From contig NZ_NWVL01000006.1 in the NCBI RefSeq assembly GCF_002382885.1, positions 1 through 64,000 of the forward strand: a stretch of DNA of 64,000 bases, read 5' to 3'. The stretch's first letter is position 1. Every line of letters begins with the position of its first letter. Below the pieces are notes generated by a model, which saw nothing but the letters and a program-made list of their open reading frames with translations, ran no database searches and was not told where the DNA came from. Source of the DNA: Streptomyces sp. WZ.A104. Lineage in GTDB: Bacteria; Actinomycetota; Actinomycetes; Streptomycetales; Streptomycetaceae. Positions 1 to 8,712 of this stretch are shown piece after piece. Position numbers and translations under genes: made by a program.

Positions 1-283
1 CGAGCTGCTGCGCCGGCTGGCCCGCGCCGGCCGCCGCCACGCCCCGGCCGACACCGGCCCGCGCGGCGGCACGCTGCGCTGGGCCCTGCCGCAGAACGCC
101 GCCGACCTCCCCGACGACGCAGTCGCCTTCGGCACGATGGGCAGCGGCAAGGCGCCCAGCGACGCCGACCGGATCCGGGCCGAGCTCACGGCCGAGGGCG
201 CCTCCTTCCGGGAGGAGACCGCGGTGCGCGGCGGCCGCGAGGTCACCGCGTTCCACATCGAGCGGCCGGAGACCGGCCGGTGA
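1..283 (+). CDS. 3' end of an unknown protein (partial)
   Basis: The window opens inside a reading frame that codes 93 residues, from position 2 to a TGA at 281-283. The visible part is rich in Arg, Ala and Glu and has no motif I recognise. A C-terminal stretch reads like a helix followed by two short strands (DADRIRAELTAEG, then REETAVRGGREVTAFHIE), which could be the end of a small winged or beta-rich domain. The stop overlaps the GTG of the next gene (GTGA), so the two are probably translated together. The 5' part lies outside the window, so no function is assigned. Confidence 0.6.
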   Translation, partial: ELLRRLARAGRRHAPADTGPRGGTLRWALPQNAADLPDDAVAFGTMGSGKAPSDADRIRAELTAEGASFREETAVRGGREVTAFHIERPETGR

Positions 284-486
284 CACCCCAACCCGACCCC
301 GCCGCCCGCCGCCGCCCGGCGCTGCCGCCCGCCCCGGCCGCGCCCGCCCGGCCCGTCGTCCTCTTCAGCGACGAGGCGTCCGCCGTGATGCGCACCGCCC
401 GGATCCCCGAGTGGGTGCGCACGACGCGCTCGCCGCTGGAGACCCTGACCTGGCAGGCCCCGCCCACCCCGTACGAGGAGCCGTAA
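280..486 (+). CDS. small Pro/Ala-rich hypothetical protein
   Basis: This 68-residue frame starts at a GTG overlapping the stop of the upstream gene and ends six bases before the integrase ATG. The N-terminal half is low complexity (Pro, Ala, Arg). The C-terminal half is more ordered and contains SDEASAVMRTARIPEWVR. There is no recognisable domain, signal peptide or membrane segment. Tight spacing on both sides argues that it is a genuine operon member between an unknown gene and the recombinase. It could be a small accessory protein of the recombinase, but nothing in the sequence demonstrates that. Confidence 0.5.
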   Translation: MTPQPDPAARRRPALPPAPAAPARPVVLFSDEASAVMRTARIPEWVRTTRSPLETLTWQAPPTPYEEP

Positions 487-491
487 CCCCG

Positions 492-1769
492 ATGGCGTCG
501 ACCGAACTCGTCCCCGCCGCCGGGCCCGCCCCGGCCGTCCGCCGCCGCCCCCGCGCCGAGGCCGACGTGCACCTGCCCGGCGGCGGACGCATCACCGCCT
601 CCGCCGCCCGCCGCCTGAACAACGCGGTGCCGCGCAACTCCCGCAGCGCCCGTGACTCGCGCTGGAACGCCTATCAGGACTGGTGCGACACCTACGGCTG
701 GGACACCGCCGAAGCCAACGCCGTGCTCTGCTTCCTCGACGACCTCGCCGACCGGGGCCACCCCGCCTCCACCCTGGACGCTCACTTCGGCACCCTGCGG
801 ATGCTGCGCGCCATGCACCGCACCCCGCTGGACAAGGTGGAGATCAAGAGCTGTCTCGCCATCATCTCCCAGCGCCGCGGCGAGGAGGCCGACGACCCGC
901 TGGTGGAGCCCGGTCCGCTGCAGGCCGACGGCGTCGACCTGAACGAACTCCGCCTGATGGTGCGGCAGTTGGACCGCACCACCGTGCGCGGCAAGCGGGA
1001 CGCGGCGGTGCTGCTGCTGGACTGGTGGATGGCCGGCCGAGCCTCCGAGCCCGCCCGCCTGAACCTCCACGACATCCACTTCACCACGGTCAAGGTCACC
1101 GACCCGGCCACCAGGAAGAAGACCCAGCGCCCGGCGCTGATCGTCAAGATCCGCCGCTCCAAGGCCGACCAGCAGGCCCGCGGCCAGGAGGTACGCATCC
1201 TCGCCCCGGACGACGAAGAGCTGTGCCCGCTGTTCGCGCTGCGCGCGTGGCTGGACGTGCTGGCCGACGACGGACAGCTCACCCCGGGCCCGCTGCTGCG
1301 CCGCATCGACCGGCACGGCAACATCGGCGCCAAGGCCGCCGGCCGCCACACCAAGGACGAAAGGCGGCGCGGCGGCATCACCGCCGACACCGTCAACGAC
1401 ATCGTCAAGGCCGCCGCCCGTGCCGCCGAACTCACCCCGGCCCCGACCCCCGAGGAGCGGGCGGCCGAGGCGCTGGCCGCGCGGGAGGCGAAGGAGGCGG
1501 CCGAGCAGGCGGCCACCGCCGAGGAGTCCAACGCCATCATGAAGGCGTGGCGCACCGCCCGCCGCGCCGCGCGGGCGGCGATCCGCCGGATCACCGGACA
1601 CTCCATGCGCCGCGGCTGCATCCAGGCCATGCTCGACGCCGGGAACCCGCCCGAGGCGGTCGCCGTCCACTCCCGGCACTCGCCGCGCTCCGCCGCGTTC
1701 GACGCCTACCGCAAGAAGAAGCTGACCTGGGACCAGAACCCCACCGCCGCCCTCGGGCTGGCGGCCTGA
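492..1769 (+). CDS. tyrosine recombinase / integrase
   Basis: The 425-residue product has the organisation of a phage-type integrase: an N-terminal SAM-like DNA-binding region (about residues 45-135) and a C-terminal catalytic domain. The catalytic set can be traced as R183 (AGRASEP), H370 and R373 (HSMRR), H396 (HSRHSPRS) and the nucleophile Y406 (DAYRK), so the enzyme looks intact. An Ala/Glu-rich helical insertion at about residues 315-355, just before the H-x-x-R box, is unusual. I chose the ATG at 492 because it follows the preceding stop closely and removes a low-complexity N-terminal extension. The protein would catalyse site-specific strand exchange. No attachment site is visible nearby, so its partner site and role (integration or resolution) are unknown. 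Confidence 0.85.
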   Translation: MASTELVPAAGPAPAVRRRPRAEADVHLPGGGRITASAARRLNNAVPRNSRSARDSRWNAYQDWCDTYGWDTAEANAVLCFLDDLADRGHPASTLDAHFGTLRMLRAMHRTPLDKVEIKSCLAIISQRRGEEADDPLVEPGPLQADGVDLNELRLMVRQLDRTTVRGKRDAAVLLLDWWMAGRASEPARLNLHDIHFTTVKVTDPATRKKTQRPALIVKIRRSKADQQARGQEVRILAPDDEELCPLFALRAWLDVLADDGQLTPGPLLRRIDRHGNIGAKAAGRHTKDERRRGGITADTVNDIVKAAARAAELTPAPTPEERAAEALAAREAKEAAEQAATAEESNAIMKAWRTARRAARAAIRRITGHSMRRGCIQAMLDAGNPPEAVAVHSRHSPRSAAFDAYRKKKLTWDQNPTAALGLAA

Positions 1770-1790
1770 CCCCGCGCACCGAGGAGAACC

Positions 1791-2072
1791 GTGCCCACCA
1801 CCTACCCCACCAGCCTGCCCGCCGTCCCCGAGAACCGGTGGGACGCCGAGAAGCTCGCCGACCGGGGGATCGAGCGGCCCGCCGAGGGGCGGCCGGTCGC
1901 GGTCGCCGACTTCGCCCTCGACGCCGGCACCGCCGAACAGGCCGAGCTGCGCCTGCTCGCCTACATCGACCGCGCGTACGAGGACGACCTGCGCGGCGCG
2001 ACGGCGACGGCGGCCGAGGAATCGGCGCCGGGTCGGTGGCGGGTGACCCTGCGCGTGCCGGGGGAGTTCTGA
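1791..2072 (+). CDS. hypothetical protein, 93 aa
   Basis: The frame starts at a GTG preceded by GAGGAGAA at good spacing, 21 bases after the integrase stop, so it is probably co-transcribed with the integrase. The protein is acidic and Ala-rich with no cysteines, no membrane segment and no motif that I recognise. Its C-terminus contains RWRVTLRVPGEF, which looks like a short beta hairpin. Small genes downstream of integrases are often excisionases or other accessory factors, but this one lacks an evident helix-turn-helix, so the role stays open. Confidence 0.6.
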   Translation: MPTTYPTSLPAVPENRWDAEKLADRGIERPAEGRPVAVADFALDAGTAEQAELRLLAYIDRAYEDDLRGATATAAEESAPGRWRVTLRVPGEF

Positions 2073-2206
2073 TCTGGCGTTGAGGTCCGGGCTTGTGTCT
2101 CTTCCTGCCGGGGCGCCCGGGATGCGGTCCGGGCGCAGTGACGTGATGGCGCCCCCGGCCTGGTGTTCATCCCTGGGTACCGGCAGGGGGCGGCGGGGCT
2201 GGCTGG

Positions 2207-3034
2207 TCATCGGCTCTTGTCCAGGAAGTCCTTGGCGCCCCGGAGCCTGGTACGCAGCCGGCGTTGCGTGACGCGGCTGTCGAGCCGGACGTCCAGGGCT
2301 TGCGGGAGGCGCGTGTCCGCCCGGCGGCCGGCGGGCAGCAGGGAGGGGTCGACTCCGTCGCGCTGGGCGATGAGCACACCCAGCTCGTAGCGGCTGAGGG
2401 CATCACGCCCCGCGAGATGGAAGACACCGGCCGCGTCGGACGTCGCAAGCTCCCAGAGGGCAGCCGCCAGGTCCGCGACATGCACGGGGCAGCGCACATC
2501 GTCCGTGAAGAGAGCCCCTTCCCGTCCACCGGTGGCCAGCTCGTGCACGATCCGTTCGTGGGCGGACCGGCCATCGCCGATGATCAGCGAGGTGCGGGCG
2601 ACCACCGCGGCAGGGTGAAGGAGACGCACCGCAGTCTCGGCGGCGGCCTTCGCCGCCCCGTAGGGGGTCACCGGGTCCGGGAAGGCCGTCTCGTCGTAGT
2701 TGACATCGGAACCGGAGAAAACGGCGTCGCTGGAGACGTGCACCAGACGGATCCCCCGCCGCTCGGTCGCCTGAGCGAGGCGGACGGGGCCGTCGGCGGT
2801 GACCGCCCAGTCGGCCTCCCCGCTGGACGCGTTGATCACCACACGGGGTGCCACCGTGTCGATGACCTCGTCGAGCCCACGGGGTTCCCTCAGATCCAGA
2901 CGGTGCCACGAGGCGCCGGGGGCGTCGCCAGGGCGGGAGTTGAACGTCGCGACCGTGACGCGACCGGCGGACGTCGCCTGGTGCACCAGCTCGGTCCCCA
3001 GGAACCCACTGCCGCCGATGATCAGCACCGTCAT
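2207..3034 (-). CDS. RmlD-like NAD(P)-dependent sugar-nucleotide reductase/epimerase
   Basis: This 275-residue protein is a short-chain dehydrogenase of the extended type. The N-terminal Rossmann motif is MTVLIIGGSGFLGTELV (GxxGxxG), and the catalytic YxxxK appears as YGAAKAAAE after an SSDAVFSG segment. That order and spacing match the dTDP-4-dehydrorhamnose reductase family (RmlD/StrL), which reduces 4-keto sugar nucleotides. The start at 3034 was chosen because the Rossmann strand begins there; the frame extends another 47 codons upstream through low-quality sequence. No other sugar-nucleotide genes are adjacent, so the substrate cannot be inferred. A more general NAD-dependent epimerase role is the alternative. 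Confidence 0.8.
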   Translation of the reverse strand: MTVLIIGGSGFLGTELVHQATSAGRVTVATFNSRPGDAPGASWHRLDLREPRGLDEVIDTVAPRVVINASSGEADWAVTADGPVRLAQATERRGIRLVHVSSDAVFSGSDVNYDETAFPDPVTPYGAAKAAAETAVRLLHPAAVVARTSLIIGDGRSAHERIVHELATGGREGALFTDDVRCPVHVADLAAALWELATSDAAGVFHLAGRDALSRYELGVLIAQRDGVDPSLLPAGRRADTRLPQALDVRLDSRVTQRRLRTRLRGAKDFLDKSR

Positions 3035-3235
3035 GCCGGTACACGGTAGCGGAACCGCATGCCACCCGCAGCGAAACGGGGAGGCCGGCCGACGGCAGGC
3101 ACCCCGCTCCGGCAGAAGGCTGGGCTCGGCCGTACACGCGGCCTCGCCCGAGGCCGCCACACCTGCCGGGGCCACCCGCGTACGGGTCCGGCCGAAACAG
3201 GGGACGGATCCTGGTCTTCCCCGACTGACGACGCC

Positions 3236-3703
3236 CTACTCCACCAGGCCGTGGTCGGCGACAGCCGCCAAGAACTCCTTCGTCTGCACCACCGGCGTTC
3301 CGCGCAACGGCGGACTCGACGCCGGCGCCGATCCATCCAGGCCCGAGTACCTCGCGGACACGCGGTCGACCGCAGCCCGCATCTGCCGCTGCCGGTGTTC
3401 CTCGACGGCCTTCGCGTACGGATCCGGGATCTCACGCTTGTCGTGGATGCCGATGAGCGTCGTCGAACCCTGACCGCCGCCGAACCCGTAGGTTCCGAAC
3501 TTCCAGTCGAGCTCGCGCGCTGCCTTCCGCAGCGCGGCCCGGATCAGATCCAGGCCGCCCAGCTGCTCAACGGTCTCGTGCGGCACGTGCACCTGGAACG
3601 TACCGCCGTACCCGCCGGCGCCTTCGGGCCCGCTGCGTTCCAGAAGCGGCACCAGCACCTTCGCCAGCGCGACACACCGCTCGTCCTTCGCGTACGACAC
3701 CAT
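3236..3703 (-). CDS. hypothetical protein, 155 aa
   Basis: This ATG-initiated frame codes a soluble protein with a helical N-terminus (SYAKDERCVALAKVLVPLLERS), a beta-rich middle (YGGTFQVHVPHETVEQLGG, then a Gly-rich FGTYGFGGGQGSTT) and a helical region rich in Arg and Gln (AVEEHRQRQMRAAVDRV). I do not recognise the family. It lies alone on the minus strand about 200 bp upstream of the reductase gene, with opposite-strand context giving no clue. The amphipathic pattern and normal codon use support a real gene. Confidence 0.6.
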   Translation of the reverse strand: MVSYAKDERCVALAKVLVPLLERSGPEGAGGYGGTFQVHVPHETVEQLGGLDLIRAALRKAARELDWKFGTYGFGGGQGSTTLIGIHDKREIPDPYAKAVEEHRQRQMRAAVDRVSARYSGLDGSAPASSPPLRGTPVVQTKEFLAAVADHGLVE

Positions 3704-3878
3704 GACGGCAAACCTACCGGCAACGCACAGCCCGGTTCACCAAGATCACCTGCTTGGTGTCAACCGGTGTTCCCCAAGACCGCACTCGGCCCGAGGGGGC
3801 AGCCCGAGCGGTGTCCAAGGCTTCACCCAGAGGTACTTGTCACCTGACAGCAGCTTCGGGAGTCGCGGCGGTCGGCGC

Positions 3879-4358
3879 TCATGAGCTGCCTGACGACCAA
3901 GGAGGCTGCTGGGGCCAGAGATGACTGCTGATTTCGGTCAACGGCCCGTAGTGGTGCAGCAGTTCCCCCCACTCGTGGACGACGAGGTGGGGCACCCCCC
4001 GGCGCTGGGAAACCGGCGACCAGACGTCGACCTCAAAGACGTCACCGTCCTCGACGACGTGACGGCGCTCCCACGCGCATCCGTCACAGTCAAGGACGCG
4101 ACGGGCTCGCCCCGCACTTGGAGTCCGCCGCTGGGCCGAAGCCCAAGTGCGCGGCGTGACCCACTCCGGGTCGGTGCTGTCCCAGGAGGCACGCCGGGCC
4201 GCAGTAAGAGCATGCCGCGCGGCTTCGCGGCGTCGAGCCGGCTCCGGAATGACTGCGACTTCGACCAAGACGAACATGTCGAGCACCGTGAGCTCCTGGG
4301 CTAAGGCCCGGTTGCCCAGGGATTCCACGGTTTCACTCAAGGCGGTCAGGTCGAGCAT
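3879..4358 (-). CDS. hypothetical protein, 159 aa
   Basis: The N-terminal 60 residues are strongly helical (MLDLTALSETVESLGNRALA onward, then VLVEVAVIPEPARRREAARH). The C-terminal half holds CDGCAWERRHVVEDGDVFEV, a two-Cys segment followed by beta strands, and ends with a Trp/Pro-rich tail. The start at 4358 is the internal ATG that precedes the conserved-looking helix; an upstream alternative would add 16 Arg-rich residues. I cannot name the family. The C-x2-C pair alone is not enough to claim a zinc site. Confidence 0.5.
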   Translation of the reverse strand: MLDLTALSETVESLGNRALAQELTVLDMFVLVEVAVIPEPARRREAARHALTAARRASWDSTDPEWVTPRTWASAQRRTPSAGRARRVLDCDGCAWERRHVVEDGDVFEVDVWSPVSQRRGVPHLVVHEWGELLHHYGPLTEISSHLWPQQPPWSSGSS

Positions 4359-4843
4359 GAGCGTGCGTCCTCGTCTCCTGGTCTGATCGGGGAATGCGGG
4401 CCGCACTCACCGGAGGCATCGCCGTGGCCGAGCTGTGACACGGAACTGCTCAACATGCCTGACTCGCCAATGAGTTAGTGCCGCACGTGGTGCATGTCCT
4501 CACGCTACCGGCGTGGGCTTCGGGACGGCGGCACAAGGCGGTCCATTCACCCGGCTGTGGTCGTCCGCCGAGCTGAGGGGGGGCATGCAGCGGAGCCCCG
4601 GAAGGTCCTGCCCTCCGGGAACATCCGGGCAGTGGCTGGCGGCGGGATGGATCTTGCCCTGTGGGGAACTCTCCCCGGCCCCTCAGTTTCGTTCGACGGT
4701 GAGCGGTACCCGCACCCACAACGCGCGCCCGCCCGTGATGATAGGTCTGGTCGAACCGCCGCAACACTCAGGTTCGGACGCCGAGTGCGCCGGAAGCGTT
4801 GGCTGCGTCGGATCCCGCCAGTCGCCGTGGTGAGGCCGCGTGC
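4359..4843. other. 485-bp stretch with no supported gene
   Basis: Reading frames in this interval are Arg/Pro-rich and show no domain, no ribosome-binding site at sensible spacing and no coupling with neighbours. It lies between the starts of one minus-strand gene and the end of another, so it should contain the terminator of the latter. I see no clear hairpin. Confidence 0.4.
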
Positions 4844-5833
4844 TCAGTCCTGGCGGCGCCGGGCGGCCTCGGCGAGCAGGTGGCGCAGTTCGGGTCCGTT
4901 GGTGGGGATCTTGACGCTGTGGATGACGGCGTCGCGCGGCTGGCCGACAGGATCGGTGGCGGACAACTGCACGTGGTCTGAATGGGTGAGGGCCTCGAGG
5001 GCGGGCGCGTACTCGTCGACGTCGAGAACGAGGGCCAGGGTCGTGTTCACGGGCTGGAGCCATTCGATCTCCAGCCGGATCAGGGTGGCTGCCGGTGCCG
5101 CGAAGGCCCGCCACCGGGTCGAGGTGTCCGCGCCCCCGGCCGGCGGGTCGGTTGCCAGCATCCGCAGCAGGTCGGCCACATCGGGGCGGGCCGCGAGATC
5201 CACGGTCAGAAACGCCGCCCCTCCCTTACCGCGCACGGAAGTCAGGACCCGCCGCAGCGGAACGGACTCGGTGAGGACCTTGCGGACCTCGTCCAGCAGG
5301 TACGTCTCCTCGTCCACCTCCTCGCGCTGCTGGTCCTCCAGGCCGAACCCCAGGTCTCCGGCGGGATAGCGCTCTTCGGCGGGTGCGGTGGCCAGCCGGT
5401 GAAGGCACTCGGCGAGCGCATCGCGGACCGGCTGGGTACCGGGCCGGTCGGCCGCGGCACTGACCAGGGCCTGCCCGGCCAGCAGGAGGAAGCACAGGGC
5501 GGGCTGGGGTGTGGAGGGGTCAAGGCGCAGGACAGGGTCGTGGCCGGCGATGCGGCCGCGCAGGAACCGCAGCATGGACAGGATCGTGGGCGCCAGGTCC
5601 ATGAAGACCGGCTCCTCCAGGAGCTCGGCGAACACCAGGTCACTGCTGGAACTGTGGCGTTCGGTCAGGAGGACGACGGCTTCGAGGGCTGCTGCCTCGG
5701 CGAACAGCATGGCCTCGACGGTCTGCAGAAGGCCCGGGTCCGTGGTGGGAGCGGTGCCCTCGGCGTAGGCGCGCAGTACGTTCTCTCCGGCCTCAGTGAT
5801 GGTAGAGGGAAGGTTGTCGTACACCTTGGACAC
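4844..5833 (-). CDS. hypothetical helical protein, 329 aa
   Basis: The protein begins with a GTG (SKVYDNLPSTITEAGENVLR) and is mostly alpha-helical with many Leu, Ala and Glu residues. It has no signal peptide or transmembrane segment. A segment at about residues 195-235 (RRVLTSVRGKGGAAFLTVDL and following) and the C-terminal VIHSVKIPTNGPELRHLLAE suggest an alternating alpha/beta fold near the end. I do not recognise it. It is followed, in transcription order, only by the non-coding gap at 4359-4843, and preceded 60 bp upstream by the GNAT-like gene, so the two may be one unit. Confidence 0.6.
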   Translation of the reverse strand: MSKVYDNLPSTITEAGENVLRAYAEGTAPTTDPGLLQTVEAMLFAEAAALEAVVLLTERHSSSSDLVFAELLEEPVFMDLAPTILSMLRFLRGRIAGHDPVLRLDPSTPQPALCFLLLAGQALVSAAADRPGTQPVRDALAECLHRLATAPAEERYPAGDLGFGLEDQQREEVDEETYLLDEVRKVLTESVPLRRVLTSVRGKGGAAFLTVDLAARPDVADLLRMLATDPPAGGADTSTRWRAFAAPAATLIRLEIEWLQPVNTTLALVLDVDEYAPALEALTHSDHVQLSATDPVGQPRDAVIHSVKIPTNGPELRHLLAEAARRRQD

Positions 5834-5893
5834 GGGGTTCTGCTTCCTGATCGGTTGGGCAACGTCTCGGGGCCGCTGTGTCGTGGGCCGGCC

Positions 5894-6679
5894 TCAGCCG
5901 CGCTGCCGCGCCGCTCGCCACTGGGTGCTCAGCTCACGGCTCGCCTTGCGCAGGGCGTACTGCTTGTTCTCCGGGTCGGCCCAGCAGGTCGCGAAGATCA
6001 TGTAGGGGGTCTCGCCGTACGGGACGAACCCCACCGTCGCCCACAGCTCGCGCAGACGATCGCGGGCGCGGGCCCACTCGTCCTTGCTCATGCCCGTCGC
6101 GTCGATCGGAGCGGGATGCACCATCACCGCGCGGCAGCCGGGCGCCAGGCGGCGCAACGCGTCCGCGGCGATCATCGGCCCCAGGCCGAAGCCCCGCCAC
6201 CCCTCGTCGAGCTCGGCCTTGTCGAGGACGAGCAGGTCCTCGCCCCAGGCCTCGGTGAGCTCCTCGAACTCCTCGGTGTAGCCGTCGTGCTCGTCGTTGA
6301 AGACGGTCTCGGCGATCTCGTAGAGGTTCTGCGATTCCTCTTCCATCGCCCAGAACGGGTTCTGCGAGCCGCCCCATCGGACCTTGACCAGTTCCAGCAC
6401 GCCGACATGGAGGCGGTGCGGGCAGTCCTCGTCCTCGTCGACGAACCCGCCTTCGTCCTCCGTCCGGTTCCACCTGGCGGTGCACTGGTCGCAGGGCGGG
6501 ATGGCTTCCAGACGGAAGCCGTCCTCGCCCAGGTGGGCGGTCACCCGCCACTTCTCCAGCGTGTCCTCGCGGTCGCTGTTGTCCAGCGACGCCTCCAGCT
6601 CGTACGACAACTGGATGTAGCCGGGATCGCAGGGCATGTCACTGAGCGGGCGCTTGAGGGCCGGCGGGGCGGAGGTCAC
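5894..6679 (-). CDS. GNAT-like acetyltransferase-fold protein
   Basis: The 261-residue protein has a pattern typical of the GNAT fold in its C-terminal half. LDEGWRGFGLGPMIAADALR has the R/Q-x-x-G-x-G/A-like pyrophosphate loop of an acetyl-CoA binder. A hydrophobic strand (CRAVMVHPAPID) and a late LRELWATVGFVPYGETPYMI follow, the latter resembling the usual 'Y-x-x-x-GF' end of GNATs. An N-terminal region of about 110 residues is acidic and contains two possible metal-binding cysteines (PPCDQCTARW). A GTG at 6679 gives this start; an ATG 14 codons later is an alternative. The substrate is unknown. The assignment rests on the motif pattern only. Confidence 0.6.
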   Translation of the reverse strand: MTSAPPALKRPLSDMPCDPGYIQLSYELEASLDNSDREDTLEKWRVTAHLGEDGFRLEAIPPCDQCTARWNRTEDEGGFVDEDEDCPHRLHVGVLELVKVRWGGSQNPFWAMEEESQNLYEIAETVFNDEHDGYTEEFEELTEAWGEDLLVLDKAELDEGWRGFGLGPMIAADALRRLAPGCRAVMVHPAPIDATGMSKDEWARARDRLRELWATVGFVPYGETPYMIFATCWADPENKQYALRKASRELSTQWRAARQRG

Positions 6680-6947
6680 CCAGCCAGCGTAGCGGCGACC
6701 CCGGGGCCCTGTGGCCGCGACAGCGGACGCGCAGTCATCGTCCCTCGCCGTACGCGGCCTCTCCCAGCGCCCGCATCAGGAGTTGAAGCTCTCTCTCATC
6801 GACCGCTGTGATGACCTGCTGGAGCTGGACAGCACCGGATCCCACGAGCCGCGCGTCCGCATTCCCCTCAACGCTCTTCCGGTCGGCGCCCCTTCAGCCG
6901 GGAGAGCCTCTAAGGGGCACACCGCCCAGCATGAATAGCGCCCCACG

Positions 6948-7478
6948 TCACGGGCGGGCGGCCGGCTCCGGGGCGGGGTCCCGCAGCGCGGGGACCTCGG
7001 GGTCGCTCCAGTCGATGTCGTATTCCACGTTGCTCGCCCAGCTGCGCCAGCCGTGGATCGAGGAGTCGAAGAAGGAGTGCAGGCTGACAGTCTTGATCGT
7101 GGCAGGGCGACGCTGCGCATCCCAGGCCAGAACATCGACGACCGGGCGGTCGGCGACGATCACCCACCCCGGGGCGGCGATCCGCCGCGGCCAATAGGTG
7201 GGGATGTCGATGATGAAGTAGGGCGGGGCGCCGCTCTCCACCTTCCATGTGAAGATCACCGCCGTTCGCTCCCCGGCCGGCACCTGCCGTGTCCTGACCA
7301 CGGCGGGCGGGACCTCCGGGGCCCGCGTCGCGTCGTAGGCGGGATGAAGCCGCCCCGGTCGGCTCCTGCGGTGCGCCCCACGGCCCTCGTTCAGTTCCTC
7401 GACATCGAGGCGGAATCCGGCGCTGATCTGCTGGGTGACCCATGCGGCGATGGCCTTGCGGGCTTCTTCAGTCCTCAC
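6948..7478 (-). CDS. hypothetical protein, 176 aa
   Basis: A GTG start gives a protein with a helical N-terminus (RTEEARKAIAAWVTQQISAG) followed by a beta-rich domain (AVIFTWKVESGAPPYFIIDI, then GWVIVADRPVVDVLAWD). The pattern of an amphipathic helix followed by alternating strands is convincing for a folded domain, but I do not recognise a family. It lies between the exonuclease gene and the GNAT-like gene, all on the minus strand with short gaps. Confidence 0.6.
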   Translation of the reverse strand: MRTEEARKAIAAWVTQQISAGFRLDVEELNEGRGAHRRSRPGRLHPAYDATRAPEVPPAVVRTRQVPAGERTAVIFTWKVESGAPPYFIIDIPTYWPRRIAAPGWVIVADRPVVDVLAWDAQRRPATIKTVSLHSFFDSSIHGWRSWASNVEYDIDWSDPEVPALRDPAPEPAARP

Positions 7479-7552
7479 CTACGCGAGGCTAGGGGAGACC
7501 CCGCGGGGGAACCAGGGCGCCTGGACGGAAGACACACGCCCCTCGGAGGAGA

Positions 7553-8365
7553 TCACCAGGGTGAGGTGGACGGTGTCGCGGCCATCTGATCGAGCTTCGC
7601 AATGAGGAGCCGCGCGTCGGCGACGGCGTCGTGCGGGCCGCCGAGCGCCTGGTTGCGGTAGGCGCCGCGCTTGACCGACCACAGACCGCGCCAGACCGCG
7701 TACGGCACCATCGCGTCCTCCCACCGGACCCGGCCCAGCCAGTCGCCGGTCGCCGCGGCGTCGCCGTCGTGGTGGCGGTCGAGCTCACGCTCGAAGACGC
7801 CGCGGTCGAAGTCCATCTTGTACGCGACCGCGACCCTGCCGTGGAAGACGTCGGTGAGGCAAGGCAGCAGATCCGCGAAGGCCGGGGCCTGGGCGAGACG
7901 GTCCGGGGTGATGCCGTGCACCGCAACGGCGGCCGGCTCCAGCGGGGCGTTCGGCTGGACGTACTCGTTGAAGACGACGGTGCCGCGGCGGTCGACGGCG
8001 GCGATCTGTACCGCGTACGCGTTCTCCAGCCCGGTCGTCTCCACATCGACCGCGATCAGCGTCTCGTCGGCGAGGAGGCGGCGGGCCCAGGCGGCGACCT
8101 GCTCGCGCTCGCGGGTCCACGACGACGGGCGCCGCAGGGAACGGATCGCGTCGTCCAGGTTGCGGTGGGCCTCGCGGCTGCCCTGCACCCGCCACAGCGG
8201 CCGGCCGCCGTCCCACTCGGCCGCCACGCTCCCGACGTACACGGCCGCCTCATACACCGCCCAGACAGGGCGGTCGGTGTCGGCGGGCCGTACGAACTGC
8301 ACCGGCTGTTCGTCGACGGTGCGGGTGAACAGGTCCTCCCACTGAGCCGGGTCCGCGATCGTCAC
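7553..8365 (-). CDS. DEDDh-family 3'-5' exonuclease
   Basis: The C-terminal 170 residues form a DnaQ/RNase T-type exonuclease domain. Motif Exo I is AVDVETTG (D107, E109), Exo II is the AYKMDFDRGVF block (D185 or D187) and Exo III is GGPHDAVADARLL (H245, D250), which supplies the complete DEDDh set of metal-binding and catalytic residues. The N-terminal ~95 residues form a separate domain rich in Trp and Arg. The GTG start is preceded by AAGGGGGCGG at suitable spacing. Such stand-alone proteins trim DNA or RNA 3' ends in repair or RNA turnover. Nothing nearby defines which. The catalytic call is firm and the biological role is not. Confidence 0.85.
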   Translation of the reverse strand: MTIADPAQWEDLFTRTVDEQPVQFVRPADTDRPVWAVYEAAVYVGSVAAEWDGGRPLWRVQGSREAHRNLDDAIRSLRRPSSWTREREQVAAWARRLLADETLIAVDVETTGLENAYAVQIAAVDRRGTVVFNEYVQPNAPLEPAAVAVHGITPDRLAQAPAFADLLPCLTDVFHGRVAVAYKMDFDRGVFERELDRHHDGDAAATGDWLGRVRWEDAMVPYAVWRGLWSVKRGAYRNQALGGPHDAVADARLLIAKLDQMAATPSTSPW

Positions 8366-8473
8366 CAGCCGCCCCCTTCTTCTCGTCCGAGCACCTTGGC
8401 CGAACCGGTGGCCGCGGCCACCGCCTCACGCGATCATGGCAGCGTCCGCCGTCTTTCAGGGAGGAATCCGCCC

Positions 8474-8686
8474 ATGTCGAATAAGACGAAGGTCCGCCGT
8501 CTCGCGCCCGGCCCGGACCGCGACAAGGTCGCGGCGGAGCTGAAGAAGAAGTACGACTCCGGGACGAGCATCCGGGCCCTGGCGCAGGAGACGGGCCGCT
8601 CGTACGGCGGCGTGCACCGCCTGCTCGCGGACGCCGGGGTTACCTTCCGCTCCCGGGGCGGAGACCGGCGCAGCGCCGAGTCCTGA
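8474..8686 (+). CDS. small helix-turn-helix protein, 70 aa
   Basis: The product is a basic 70-residue protein whose core reads as a helix-turn-helix (KYDSGTSIRALAQETGRSYG, then VHRLLADAGVTFRSRGG). This is the pattern of the small DNA-binding proteins related to resolvase-type HTH domains that are widespread in Streptomyces. The ATG at 8474 lies 5 bases after GGAATCC and about 10 after GGGAGG, which acts as the ribosome site. It is divergent from the exonuclease gene, sharing a 108-bp intergenic region, so it may regulate locally. The target is unknown. Confidence 0.75.
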   Translation: MSNKTKVRRLAPGPDRDKVAAELKKKYDSGTSIRALAQETGRSYGGVHRLLADAGVTFRSRGGDRRSAES

Positions 8687-8712
8687 CCGCACGGCGGGCG
8701 TACGGTGGGGAT

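Noticed and set aside
243-2210. 655-codon open frame on the minus strand across the integrase region
   Set aside because: Its translation is Gly/Arg/Val-rich low-complexity sequence, and it lies opposite a recombinase with an intact catalytic set. It is a high-GC antisense frame.
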